In this document: positions 23,304 through 35,653 of the stretch, in pieces
Layout of the letters: the number at the start of each line of letters is the position of its first letter
Position numbering within the stretch: position 1 is the stretch's first letter
Source: Neostapfia colusana
Taxonomy: Eukaryota; Streptophyta; Magnoliopsida; Poales; Poaceae
DNA: 64,000 bases
Assembly (NCBI GenBank): GCA_030760725.1
Contig: JASWHV010000016.1
Span: forward strand, 13,197,084-13,261,083
Reading direction: 5' to 3'
Translations under genes and position numbers: made by a program
The notes under the pieces: generated by a model
What the model was told of the DNA's origin: nothing
Database searches by the model: none
The model's input: only the letters and a program-made list of their open reading frames with translations

Positions 23304-24266
23304 CTAAGTAAGCATGGTGAACTTACTGGGTAGCGTCGGAGCGCCTGTCTTCACGCAGAGCGGGTCATGCGTGGCTTCGTCGTACGCCGGACACGGGGGG
23401 ACCCCCATGGCTATATCAGGGGGAAGCATGGCTTCGGCCCCGCATACCATGTGGAAGGGTAGTTCCCGTGACCCGGCCCTGGGAAGTCCGGCTGGCCCTC
23501 GACATGGAGGAGCCGATATCCCCCGACGGCTCTGGGTGCACGTCTGCACCGGTTGTGTGGATCTGCTTGGCGTGGACCTGGCACGCATTGCATCCCTAAC
23601 CAGTTTGACGGCGTCCAGGTGGCTCTCGGTCAGTAGGAGCCATGCCGGGTGGCTTAACCGACCAACGTGCGGGACGATGAGCGTTCCCAGCACTCGCCTC
23701 CTTGGACTACTGCGAGCTAATCGCAACCTTCCTCCTGGGTTATGCACCGCAATAGGATGTCGTGGTGCCACGCCAGTAAAGATACCAGTGCGTAACACTT
23801 AGCCATCCGCACCACCCGTTCAGCGGATGCACGTTCATCAGGAAGGATGTCCTTCAAGGAGTCCCGGACCTCCGTGGTCCATGCATCGGGACTACTTGAG
23901 CTTCTGGATCTTGAGCGCTGGGTTGCACGGAGTCCCCAGTGACTCTTATGATCCTTTGGCGGCATCCAGGGCCGCCGGGACTGCCTAGCTTCGAGGCACT
24001 GGTTCAGCCCCCTTCGCCCCGCTCGGCGGGCCGGGCTGTGGACCGCAGCAACGTCCTTTCGAAGACTCCTTCATGCGCAGGGGCTCCGATGGAGGCTTTC
24101 ATTGAGAGGTCGTCAGCTGCGGCCGTGCAAGCGCGCGGTACATGGCGCAGGTCCAGGGCGAGGAATTCTTTCTCCAACATCCGCACGTGAAGCAGATAAG
24201 CAGCTAGCTGTGGGTCATTGCAGGGGCATTCACCCTTAACTTGCTTGATAACTAGCTGGGAGTCGC
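23304..24266 (-). pseudogene. Pol remnant of G: end of second RNase H and integrase without its core
   Basis: From right to left: the C-terminal part of the archaeal-type RNase H (GDSQLVIKQVKGE to AAADDLS, 24266-24080), a linker, the integrase N-terminal region (LRCITQEEGCD and a frame-shifted zinc-finger stretch), then a direct jump to the post-core region (FHMVCGAEAMLPP, around 23440-23410). The stretch with the second catalytic Asp and the Glu is missing. Several frameshifts are present. Element I has the same jump (45194-45630). No active enzyme is possible. Confidence 0.8.
24262..24266. other. Target site duplication of B, left copy (GTCGC)
   Basis: It matches 39700-39704. Joining the flanks restores alignment to the RNase H of C, so B sits in G's second RNase H. 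Confidence 0.95.
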
Positions 24267-27200
24267 TGACACGACCCCTTTGGGTCCTGTCGAGCCAGGA
24301 TCACGCTGAGGGGTGCTGCGTTGCACAGCACCGCATAACACACGTCAAAGGTACACAGCGGAAGCGGAAGCTTTATTACATAAACAAGTTTATCAACATG
24401 TTTACATCAAAATAAGTTTAGTCCACACTCGCGGGCGTAGACTAAGCATCAAGTGCACGTTCAGCCCTCGAACGTGTCCTTGCTAGCACACACGCACACT
24501 AACTCTGCGGCGTGCACGACTCCCACTCGACGGGGTTCCCCTCCTGGGGTTCCGTCTCCTCTTCGGGAGTCCCTTCCTCATAGAACCCTGCAAAAGCTTC
24601 AAACACAAGCAGTGAGCACGAAGGCTCAGCAAGTCTGACCCGTCTCACCTAAACATGGAACTTCTACATGAGGGTAATGGGTTACATAAGGTAAAATCAT
24701 TTGCAAGGACTCGCCTAATTAGTAGGACCTTACTTTCAAGTTTTAGCAGCAGGTTGTGGAGAACCTTACGCGAAGGTACATGAGAGAGCCGCAATCAAAC
24801 AAGAAACGCATTTCTCTCATGTACTTTGCCCAAAGTTGAAAAGAACTTTAGTTAGCTCTAAGCTACAGCATATCATTAACAATCAATGTCCATCTTTCAA
24901 TCAGCAACATTTTAACATGTAACTAGCCTGTTCTTTCTACGTCACGGTACAGTGAACAAGTGGTACTCACTGACCGCGAGGGACGGCGATTATAATCGAT
25001 TTACACCTGCAGGGTTACCCGAACAACCCGTCACGTACGCCCGTACTCGATGTTGCCTACAACAACCATCACGGACGCCGTACGCGACTACCTTTCACCC
25101 GTTAGCCAAATATTGAACCGGTCCCATCGTCCCGAGCAAGAGGTCCCTGCACGCGCATCTCTGTGCCGCCAGCTGATTTACACCTCGAGCTCTCAACCTA
25201 CCCTCTGAACGACGGGCAATGCCTCAATACCCAGCTACCCGAGTTACATCAGTTTCCCGGTTTCCATATAGCCGGTAGGTCTTCGGTACTGTTCTAGCTT
25301 GTTCAACAGGCCCGCACACGGCTCGGTCCTCAATCGACACAAGCGGAGCTACAGCACACAGGCCCCAAAGTCCTGCTGCCCTTACTCTCCGCTCGGTCTC
25401 ATTTTCTTGCCATGTGTATCATGTGCTATCTCTACCCGAGCAATGTGCCTCTAGCCTATTCTCGCGAGTAGTTCCAACTACTCGACTTGTACCGAATCCT
25501 ACTCTATCCTAGCAATGCAGTGGCTAACGGGGTTTGCAATCCTAAACCCCAACCCATGGTTTTCTTGGCTATGCAGTGGGGTTTCCAAACAAGACTCTGA
25601 TGCACAACATAAAGAAAACAAGTATGTGCTCCAAAACAATAAAAATTTATAAAATGGTTAATGCAAACCGGGGCTTGCCTTGCTGCTCTTGGTCGTAGGC
25701 TAGCTGTTCCTCCGGAGTAACGAAGTCTAGGACTTCGGGTTCCTCCTCGACCTTAGCGACTACATGATAAGAACAATGTATGTATTAATTAAATGCTTTT
25801 GTATTAACTTTGAAGTTGTGAAGTCTATAACCTTTACTAGATAGACCTAATGACTGTGAAACTTTTACTGTGGCTTGGTTACAACCTAAACAGAGACTTG
25901 GTCAAGTTTTAGTTGCAGCAAAGCTCATTTGAGCCCTCCACAAATAATTATGTCCTTGACCTTAATTAAAGGCTTTTAGGGTGTTCTAGGTATTTTCATG
26001 AAACAAACTATGACTTTCTGAAAACTAGATTTTCAGAGGGTTCTAATGGAATTGGTCTCACTTAATTTGGAAGTCTCTAACTAAAGATATGAGCTAAACA
26101 ATTTCAGAGAAAATTCTGAAAATGTTTCTGAACATTTTCTATTTTCTCTGGAACAGTTTTACTAATCACACCATTAGGTGGACTAAATGAGCTCAAATGG
26201 ATCTGAAATTTTTATGGTAGTTCAAGGATATTTTGGTGAACATCTCAGCAAAATTTCAGGATTTTCCTCCAAATGATTCTCCAGTTAAAATTCCTAACAG
26301 TTTAAACTTTAAGGAATTAATTCTGGAGAATTACGGAATTTCATGAAGTGACACTTGATTTTCTGGAAAGTACTCAAAGAGCTGAATCCAGCAAAATTTG
26401 GTTCACTCAATTTGGAGCTTTCTAGCCAAAGTTATAAGGATTTGAAGTTTGAAGGAAATCTGAAAATCGGGGAAAAGTTTAAACTCGCGCGTGGGCCCAG
26501 GGGACACGCGTCGCACGCCGAAGCGACAGCACACCGCGGCCCACAAGGCTTTTGCGCGCCAGCACACCCGATCCCGGCCGCAGCCGGATCCCGATTCAAA
26601 ATATCGGCCGCTGACAGCTGGGGTCCACCCCCTTCTTCAACCTCGCGACACCCGCGCTCCGCCGCCGAGGGACCTCGCCGGAGAGCTCGCCGCCGGCTGC
26701 TGTACAGCTTCAAACTTCTTGATTCTGGCCGCCCCTGCCTACTTTTACTTGGGGAACATGATCCGAGGGTCAGCTGCTCATGACAACGGCCGGAGCATGG
26801 TCGGCGACGAGCCGCCATATCGGAACGACTTCGGCCATGTCGGCTGATGCTCCTAGTGCCTCAGCTACTTGGGAAACCGGTCGGGGAGCATCAGTGGACC
26901 TCAGAGAAGGTCGACATGAACTCGGGGCAGCTCGGGGATGGCCCGAAATAGGTCCTCACCGTGCGCCCGATACCCCCCGTGCGTTCCGCCATTAGTAGAC
27001 CTTGAATTACGCCGGGCACAGAAGTTCTCCGGCCCAGAGTTGTGAAGGCAACTTGTGCGTCACCGTGTCTAGTTCGTGTGGGAGTGGCCTGAGGCCCTCT
27101 AATCCTTTCTAGAGCACGAATTAAACAGAATCGTACCCGAGGGTCGTTCTGCACACAGAAAGGGGAAAAGTGGAAATTCGCCGCCGGTGAGCAACCACTC

Positions 27201-28312
27201 GAGCTGTGGCTCGGGGATGAGCAGCACCGGTCACCTGCGCGTCCAAGGGTGCCTTGGCTCGGGCGTGACAACGCCTAGGTTGGGCTGTCCACGAGAGCCC
27301 GAGGTGCGGCGGTTTCCAGTTCCGATTTTTATCGTTCGGCACAGCCGATAGCACTCGGTTTCAATCGACATCTAGCAATGGGAAGGATGGAGGAAGGTCT
27401 CTAGTACCTTGCTGGGACTCTGGAGTGGAAGGAGGGAGCTGCGATCGGCCTGATCGATCGGGAGCTCGAGTGGCGGTGATGGCAGTGGAAAAACAAGTCG
27501 TGTGCGTCGGCAGCTCGAGGAATGGCGACTGAAGCACACCTGGGAGGGAATAAATAGCCCGGCGGTCTGGTCTCCGGCTTGGGGCACGCAGCAGGAGCTG
27601 GCGCCGGCTGCCCCTTTCGGTGGCGCGCGCGCACAGCAGCCGGGAACCGACTGAACTGTGGTTCAGTCGGTTTGCTTTGAGGCTGAGGCTGACATGTGGG
27701 TCCCACTCCTCTTTTAACCTCTGAAATTTATTCCTAACAGCTGTGGTAAACAGTGAACCCTATTCTACCCTTGGCAACTCAAATTATTCACCCAAGAGCC
27801 ATTTGAATTGATCAAAGTTCAAATGAGGTTTGGTTTGAATGAATTTCAGCACAAGTGCAGTTTGAAATTCAAATAAAGTTTGAATTTCTCCCCCTTAGCT
27901 CATGTCAAGATCAACTCCAAATGGAGTGAAAATTGGTGTGTGAGCTCACAAAAATGTGCTGAGCAAGAATATGCCTTCCACTTTTAAATTCAGTGGGTGA
28001 AAACAGTTTGAATTTGAATATGTTTTCAAACTGCCCCTTTCCTATCTACACCCAAGATGACCTCAAAAATGTTTTGAATTTGGGTGAAACTTGGCATGGA
28101 CATCCTTAGCAAAGTGTAGGAGTTTTCATATGTCCAGCCCATCTATATCACATGTGGGAAGTACCACTTTTGCAATGTGTGAGTTTGTCCCCTAATGAGC
28201 ATGTTGATAATTGTTACTTGCTCTTTATTTGTGTTCATCATTTTTCCTCAAATGAGGTGTGTGGTGTGGTGATGAACACTGCAAATGAGTGTCAAAAACT
28301 GAGGCCCTTACA
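24267..28312 (-). repeat. 3' LTR of B (4,046 bp)
   Basis: Near-identical to 35654-39699; differences seen near 25262, 26939 and 27366. Compared with A's LTRs there are scattered substitutions and small compensating indels, so A and B are separate sub-lineages rather than one duplicated segment. Confidence 0.95.
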
Positions 28313-28325
28313 TTCCTCCCCCCTT
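28313..28325 (-). other. Polypurine tract of B
   Basis: AAGGGGGGAGGAA on the minus strand directly before the 3' LTR, identical to A. Confidence 0.9.
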
Positions 28326-28381
28326 AAAAGAATCTCGTCCCGAGATTATAAGGTGAAACTGAGAGAGAGGACGGTGGAAAA

Positions 28382-31300
28382 TTACCGGATATGCGACGTG
28401 AGAAAGTCGGGGTAGTTAGTGCGAAGGAATTCTTCGCTCTCCCATGTCGCTTCGTCCATGGAGTGATTACTCCACAGAACCTTGTAGAACCACAGCGTAC
28501 GGTTGCGTGTGGTTCGGGCCTTCTCATCAATAATCTGCACCGGTTCCTCCCGATAGGTGAGATCCGGTTGCAGTTCTTCAATGTCTTCCAGCTGAACGGT
28601 AGTTGATAGCTTGAGACACTTCCTCAGCTGGGAAATGTGAAAGACGTCGTGCACACCGGAAAGTGCTTCTGGTAATTTCAGCCGGTATGCCACCGATCCA
28701 CATCTTTCGGTAATCTGGAATGGACCGATGAAGCGGGGTGCTAACTTTCCCCTCACCCCAAATCTGTTTACGCCCTTCATTGGAGACACTCGTAGGTATA
28801 CGTGATCTCCAACTTCGAATTGTAATGGGCGCCTTCTCCGGTCCGCATACTGTTTCTGTTGGGATTGAGCGGCTTTTAGGTTCGCTTGAATTAGTCGAAC
28901 CTGTTCTTCCGCGTTGTTGACAAGGTCAATCCCGAAGGTAACCCTTTCGCCAGACTCACACTAGTTCAGTGGTGTGCGGCATTTTCTTCCGTATAGCGCC
29001 TCGTAGGGCGCCATCTTGATGCTGGCTTGGTACCCATTGTTGTACGAGAACTCGGCTAACGGCAAGTGATCATCCCAATTCTTGCCGTGGTCGATAGCGC
29101 AAGCTCGTAGCATGTCTTCTAGGATTTGATTTACCCGCTCCGTTTGCCCATCCGTCTGCGGGTGGTAGGCTGAACTACGGATCAGCTTCGTCCCCAAGGC
29201 AGCGTGGAGCTGCTCCCAAAAACGGGACACAAATAAAGTGCCCCGGTCCGATACGATAGTACGGGGTACGCCGTATAAGCATAGGATCCGTGAGATGTAC
29301 AGTTCAGCGTACTTCTTGGCGTTGTAGTTGGTGTTGACCGGGATGAAATGGGCAACTTTGGTGAGCCGATCGACGATCACCCACACAGAATCATGTTTCT
29401 GTAAGGTGGTGGGTAAACCGACGACGAAATCCATGCTCACGTCCTCCCACTTCCAGGCAGGAATGCCCAGTGGTTGCAGCAGTCCCGGTTTCCGCATGTG
29501 GTCTGCCTTCACCCGTCGACATGTATCACACTCGGACACGTATTTTGCAGTCTCTCGCTTCATCCGTGTCCACCAAAACTTGCTTCTGAGTTCTTGATAC
29601 ATCTTGTTGCTGCCGGGGTGAATAGAAAACTTTGATAAGTGAGCCTCATCAAAGATTTTCTTCCGTAACTCCGGGTTTCGGGGTACGACGATCCGGTCCT
29701 TGAACCATAGGACGCCGTCTCCGTCCTTCCGGAAACATTTCAACTCCCCACTGTCTACACATCTCCGCAAATGTGACATGCCCTTGTCATTCTTCTGGGC
29801 TGCCGCTATCTCTTCACGGATGGTGGGGATCAAAGCTAGGTTGTAGAGAGCTCCATGTGGAATCACATGTAGTGGTGGTTCGCTCTCTTCCAACGGTGTG
29901 ATGGTCAGATTATTGACGTGTGACTTGCGGCTTAGCGCGTCTGCCACAACGTTTGCCTTGCCCGGATGATAATGGATCTCTATCTCGTAATCCTTTATCA
30001 GTTCCAACCATCTTCGTTGCCTCATGTTCAGCTCCTTCTGAGTGAAGATGTACTTGAGGCTTTTGTGGTCGGTATATAAATGTACGAGGTTACCGAGTAG
30101 GTAGTGCCTCCACATTTTCAGTGCAAGTACCACGGCAGCGAGCTCCAAATCGTGAGTTGGATAATTTTGCTCATGGTTCCTAAGCTGTCGTGATCCATAC
30201 GCAACCACTCTTCGGTCTTGCATCAGCACACATCCGAGCCCAATGCCGGATGCATCGCAGTACACATCGAACGGTTTTGTTGTGTCTGGCTGCGCCAAAA
30301 CCGGTGCTGATGTTAGGTGCTTGACTAAAGCCTTGAATGCTGCTTCACATGCTGGACTCCAAACATATTTGGTAGCCTTCTTCAGCAGCTCTGTCATTGG
30401 CCTGGCAATCTTCGAGAAGTTCGGAATGAACCTCCGATAATATCCCGCGAGTCCGAGGAAACTCCGTACCTCATGAACAGTTCTCGGGGATTTCCAATTC
30501 AGCACTTGCGTGATTTTGCTCGGGTCCACAGCGATACCCTCCGCCGAGATGATATGCCCGAGGAAAGGCACTTGCGATATCCAAAATTCGCATTTGCTGA
30601 ACTTTGCGTATAACTTGTGATCCCGCAGCCGTTGCAAGACTATACGCAGATGTTTCTTGTGATCTTCCTCCGACTTGGAATATACCAGGATGTCGTCGAT
30701 GAAGACCACGACAAACTTGTCCAGCTCCGGCATGAACACCGAGTTCATTAAGTACATGAAGTGAGCTGGAGCATTGGTGAGGCCGAAGGACATGACCAGG
30801 TACTCATAAAGTCCGTACCTTGTCGAAAAAGCTGTCTTTGGAATGTCCTCAGCCCTGATCTTAATCTGATGGTACCCGGATCTTAAATCCATCTTGGAAA
30901 AGACCTTTGCTTCGACCAACTGATCAAACAACATGTCGATCCGTGGCAACGGGTACTTGTTCTTGATGGTTACGGCATTTAATGGACGGTAGTCCACGCA
31001 AAGCCGCAACGTTTCATCCTTCTTTTTGACAAATAATGCCGAACAGCCCCATGGCGAGGAGCTCGGCCTAATAAAACCCTTCTCCAGAAGGTCCGTGAGC
31101 TGAGTCTTCAGTTCAGCCAACTCCTTGGGCGCCATCTTGTACGGCCTTCGGGATATTGGCATGGTTCCCGGTGCAAGTTCAATCTTGAACTCCACCTCTC
31201 TATCGGGTGGCATCCCCGGCAAATCATCCGGGAATACATCCGGGAACTCTCGGACCACTGGAATGTCTTCCAATCTGATGGTTGTGGCTTGATAGACACT

Positions 31301-32938
31301 TGGAAGTTTTATTTCTGGACTGTCCAGAAATAATGAGTGAGAACCGTGCACCTCTGAGTTTAAGTGCACGACTCGAAGGACGGTGTCTAAAACAACGCCG
31401 TGGCGGGTTAACCACGACATTCCTAGGATGACATCGACCTTCTGTCCCTCTAAGATAATGAGAGACGTGGGGTACACTCTACCCGCTAAGCATAATGGTG
31501 CTTTGGAGACCATTACGCTTGCTGAAATCTTCCCACCCGGTGAACAAATTAAATATGGACTATCGGTGGGTAGTATTGGCAAGCTGTGTTTAGCAATGAA
31601 AGCTTGGCTAATAAAATTATGCGTGGCGCCTGAATCAAATAGTACTATAGCGGGATGCTGGTGGAGTTGAAACATACCCGCAAGGATTGGCTCGCCCTCC
31701 GGCACGTCCTCAATGGCAAGCTGGTGGACAGTACCGGGCCTAGGGTTTGCCCGCCGCGCATTAGTAGGGTTCCGGGGTTGATTCCTCCCCGGAAACTGTG
31801 GTGCCACTCCGCCGCCTTGCCTCTCCGGGCAACTGCTCGCGAAGTGTCCTGGACGACCACACTTGTAACATGTGGCCGCTGCTGGTGGAGTACTCGGGGG
31901 ACGAAAGCCCGGCATGCGTTGCGGAGGTGCAAACGCACGCGGCATCGCCCGCTGCTGCTGTTGTTGTTGCGGTGGTACTGGCAGTGCCGGCCGGAATGCC
32001 GGTGAAGAATACGGCCGACCGCGGAACGGCATCGACCGCTGTGGTGGCTGCCAGCGCGGACCTGATGGTGGGTGATTCACCATCCGAAACTTCTGAGAAG
32101 GACTGCCTCCTTCTCCGCTGCTCTGCGGCGCGCTTCGCTTTCGCTCTGCCGCCGCCAACTCCTTGCCGGAGTCCTCCTGAACAATCGCAGCATCAATTAT
32201 GTCGTTGAGGCTGCCGCGATTGAACATCGCCAGCTTGTCCTTCAGGAGCGGGTTAAGCCCCTGGTAAAAATGGTCCCGCCGCTTCTCGTCCGTATCTGCG
32301 TGATACGACGCGTAGAGCGCGAGATCGTTGAACGCCCTGGAATATTCCAGCGCGTTCCGGCTCCCTTGTTGCAGGTGTAGGAATTCCTGCGTCTTCCTCT
32401 TCATCAGACCTGGCGGTATATGATAGGCCCTGAAGGCCGTCCGGAACTCCGCCCAGGTCATCGCTCGGTCGGTGGGCTGTGAAGCACAGAAGTTGGCCCA
32501 CCACGCGCTCGCGGATCCTTGGAGCTGCTGGACCGCGAACTGAGTCTTGCGCTGCTCGCTGAGTTGGAGCAGCCCGAACTTCATCTCTATGGCGCGGAGC
32601 CAGTTGTCCGCGTCAAGTGGTTCATCCGCCCTTGCGAATACAGGGGGATGAGTCGCCAGGAAGTCGGAGTAGGAGCTCTGTTGGCGCTCCTCACGATCTT
32701 GACGTCTCTCTGGGCGAGACGTATTGGCGATGAGAGTCTGCAGCAACTCTGTGTGCTGCAGGTGCGAGCCCGCCATTGCCGCGACAATGTCGGCCAATGT
32801 AACCGTTGGTAGTGGCGGTGGCGGTGTTTGCTGTCGCTGTTGCTGCTGCTGTCCCGAGGAGTCCTCGGGAGGCGGTTGGGAGGTCTCTCCCCCTTGGCTA
32901 GTACCTCCAACATCAGGGTTGGCACGAGTACGCGTCAT
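28382..32938 (-). pseudogene. gag-pol: Gag-pol of element B with a single stop in integrase
   Basis: It has the same 4,557-nt span as A's gag-pol, with the ATG at 32936-32938 and no net indel. The frame is open from gag through protease (DSG), RT (FIDD), RNase H and the integrase DDE core to residue 1325. At 28961-28963 A's Trp codon TGG is TAG. This removes the integrase C-terminal part and the chromodomain, which remain open downstream (to 28382). Upstream enzymes look intact and could act. The change is C to T on the opposite strand in a CHG context. One recent point mutation is the simplest reading. Confidence 0.9.
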
Positions 32939-33209
32939 TCTGAAATTCAACACAGCCGCAATTAGCACATGTCTTACTCAAAATTCCATAACAGCAGTAA
33001 GTATTGAAGCGACGCATGATTAACTTGCACAACATTCACATATATTGATAAAGCATAAACTTTATACAAGATACATTATTCTCGGATCTCCGAGAAGTCG
33101 TGCTCATGTCGTCACTACCTATACATACGCTACTGTCTACCCGACATGTCACCGATTACAAAAGTTGGGTTACGCTACCCTAGCTGCCCTACTTGGCAAC
33201 CGTAACCCC

Positions 33210-34154
33210 CTACTCGGAGTAGAACTCGACCTCCTGTGGGTCGTCCTCCTCCGGTACCTCAGCCGGTGGCTCTGGATCTACCACCTCTTCTCCCATTCCG
33301 GGTTCTCCCATGGCTGGAAGACCCAAGACTACCGGTACGCCCAATACCGGGGGCACGAGGTCCTGCAATGCATGCACCTCGTCCATAGCCTGGTTGTAGT
33401 CCTCTTCCCAGCCTTGTCCTTCCTCAATAGCGTCGTCCCGCTCTTGAGCAAGGTCCTCATTCTGCTGGGTTAGGGTCTGCACCAGCTCTTGCAACGCCGC
33501 GATGTCAACACGGCTCTTTTTCTTTGCCTTCTTCAGACGACGCAACTGATCGTGTTGTTCATTCAGTCGCTTGATCGTCGGAAGGAGTACATTGCGGAGT
33601 GCGCTGTGAGCACCCTCGAAATGATATCCACGGCTTGCGCTCTCCTTGAGCTTGGTGGCGAGATGCTCCGTATGAACAGCTTGGCTGTCCATCACAGCGT
33701 TTCCCGCCCTCATTTGGAGGCTGAGATTTGCCTCCGCGGGGTTGTACCTTGGGCAACTCGGGTCTGTTGCCTCCAGGTACCTCTCTTCCCACACATGCTG
33801 AGCTCGTCCCTCCACCGGAACGAGTGTGTATGGAGTTCCCTCCATAGCCTGCACGTGTAGTTGGCAGAAACGTGACATAGTGTCACGGGCTGCCATTTGC
33901 CACATCCCTTCCGGTTGTCTTCCTCTCACCGTGACGGTGAATGGCACCCAACCGGGTGGCGTAGGCCCTGCAGGAACCTCGACATGGATCGTCCACGTCT
34001 TGTTCCCCTCTTCGCCTTCTTCCTTGGCGAAGTATTGCGGCATCTGGTTGTACCCGAAATATTGGAGCATTTGCCACAATGCTTCCGGGTAGCCGCTACG
34101 GTCAGAACAGTGGGAAACTACCCACCCGTTCTCCAACCGTTTATCTGCTGCCAT
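33210..34154 (-). CDS. Extra 314-aa protein of the chromovirus, upstream of gag (intact in B)
   Basis: The ATG-initiated frame (MAADKRLENG) on the coding strand of the element ends 271 bp before gag. I do not recognise the family. Visible parts: residues about 1-115, a compact domain whose pattern (helix PEALWQMLQYFGY, strands around TWTIHVEV and PFTVTVRG, helix with MAARDTMSRF) resembles the alpha-beta-beta-beta-alpha order of dsRNA-binding domains; a middle region; a basic stretch (RRLKKAKKKSR) leading into a likely coiled coil (about 200-260, Gln/Glu/Leu-rich); an acidic, Pro-rich tail. There is no signal peptide or membrane segment. Against A I count roughly 16 silent and 12 replacement differences and no indels, which suggests constraint before insertion. 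The dsRBD idea is inference. Confidence 0.75.
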   Translation of the reverse strand: MAADKRLENGWVVSHCSDRSGYPEALWQMLQYFGYNQMPQYFAKEEGEEGNKTWTIHVEVPAGPTPPGWVPFTVTVRGRQPEGMWQMAARDTMSRFCQLHVQAMEGTPYTLVPVEGRAQHVWEERYLEATDPSCPRYNPAEANLSLQMRAGNAVMDSQAVHTEHLATKLKESASRGYHFEGAHSALRNVLLPTIKRLNEQHDQLRRLKKAKKKSRVDIAALQELVQTLTQQNEDLAQERDDAIEEGQGWEEDYNQAMDEVHALQDLVPPVLGVPVVLGLPAMGEPGMGEEVVDPEPPAEVPEEDDPQEVEFYSE

Positions 34155-35638
34155 CTGTAAAAATATATTTGAGAAATGTCAAATATTTATTTAAACAGTA
34201 AACCATTGAGTTATAACATAAGATATGTCATTGAACCCATAACACTTGGAAACATAGTTCAAATTTTTAAACAAATTTGACTGCTGATCTGCTGTTGCCA
34301 TGACAGCCCTGACCAGTTTCCATATCAATCTGATTTAGGCCAGATTAAAAGCAAAACCAGTTCTGGAGCTCAACATCAAAGTTAAAGTTAACTTCAATAG
34401 CTTTCCAGAAAGTATTTGGTTGGCCTAAGATCTGTCCTGGTTCACAAGTTATGAGATGTCAAAGTTAACAGAATTTCTGGAAACAATTGGACAGCACCTC
34501 CCTGCCTTAGGTACCGATTCGATCCAAGAATCCCAGTTAATTCTGTTCCTAATCTGACAAAACTTTCTGTTACAAAGTTTTAACCCATCTCATAAGCTTT
34601 CCAGAACTACCTCATTTTCTATTTTTGGATTTTTATGTAGGAAGTTATGCTTAATTTACAGAGAGTCTACAGAGAGTCTTTGCTCCGTCCTGTTTTCTGG
34701 ACAGTTTCAACTCTGCTGCATTTTTCGAGTAGTTAAGGGATGAAACACCTCTGGACCTCAACAGAAGAGTTGTAAAGCTCTTCCAACGCTTTCCATAAAT
34801 GTATCATACGACCCCAACCTCGAAAGAACTCAACCTCTAACCTCTGATTAACTTCAGCCTTGATTCAGCTGAAAACAGAGTGCTCTGTCCTTAACATCCT
34901 ATAAGTTGAAAATTTGTTAACTTTGAATATCCTGTATAAGGGAAGGAGTTACATCAAGTTTTACTACTTTGGATCCAAACCTTCAAGTTTTTAAATGAAG
35001 TTGTTCATTTAGTTGGGTGTGACGTCGATGCGTCACCAGATTATGTCGGTACTACGTCCTCACAAAGGAAAAACCTATACCGGACTTAGCCGGCTTCGTT
35101 AGTTCAGTGGCACTACTCGTCACTCGCACACGGATGCTACACGTCTACCGTTTCGTGGTAAGGCTACCTGCAGAAACTCAAACAATCATCAGACTCGGCT
35201 GCACACCGAGTCCGGAATCCATACAGTTCGTACACCCGGCCGTCATCACTCGCCCGGATGTTCTCAAGCCAAACACGCCTTGAGTTACGTGTTCACGTTT
35301 CAGACCACGTGACGGGGTCTCCCATGTTGCACCACGCACGCCAGGGACAGACGTTGCTCGAATACCCCAAACGACATGAAGAGTCGTAGAGGATACTAAA
35401 GCGGATCGGGTTACCTGCCACCCGTGGGGCTCCACCCTTCAGCTTGTGCGCACTGGTGGACAGCGCTTACGTGCACCCCCCAAGACATGAACGTCCCGAG
35501 ATGCACGATTTTCCGACATAACAAATAGGTTAACAAGCCACTTTCTATATACTAATAACATCCTTATACGGGCTACTAACTCGTTCCTCACTGGATTTTT
35601 GAAAAGAAGACCTTTGTACTGTGTTAAACCTCAAGCGA
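34155..35638 (-). other. Untranslated leader of B
   Basis: It corresponds to 12606-14078 in A. Around 34660-34682 the 11-bp CAGAGAGTCTA-type segment is present twice in tandem but once in A, accounting for B's extra 11 bp. No coding domain seen. Confidence 0.6.
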
Positions 35639-35650
35639 GCTCTGATACCA
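35639..35650 (-). other. Primer binding site of B (tRNA-iMet type)
   Basis: TGGTATCAGAGC on the minus strand, three bases after the 5' LTR, as in A. Confidence 0.95.
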
Positions 35651-35653
35651 CGC

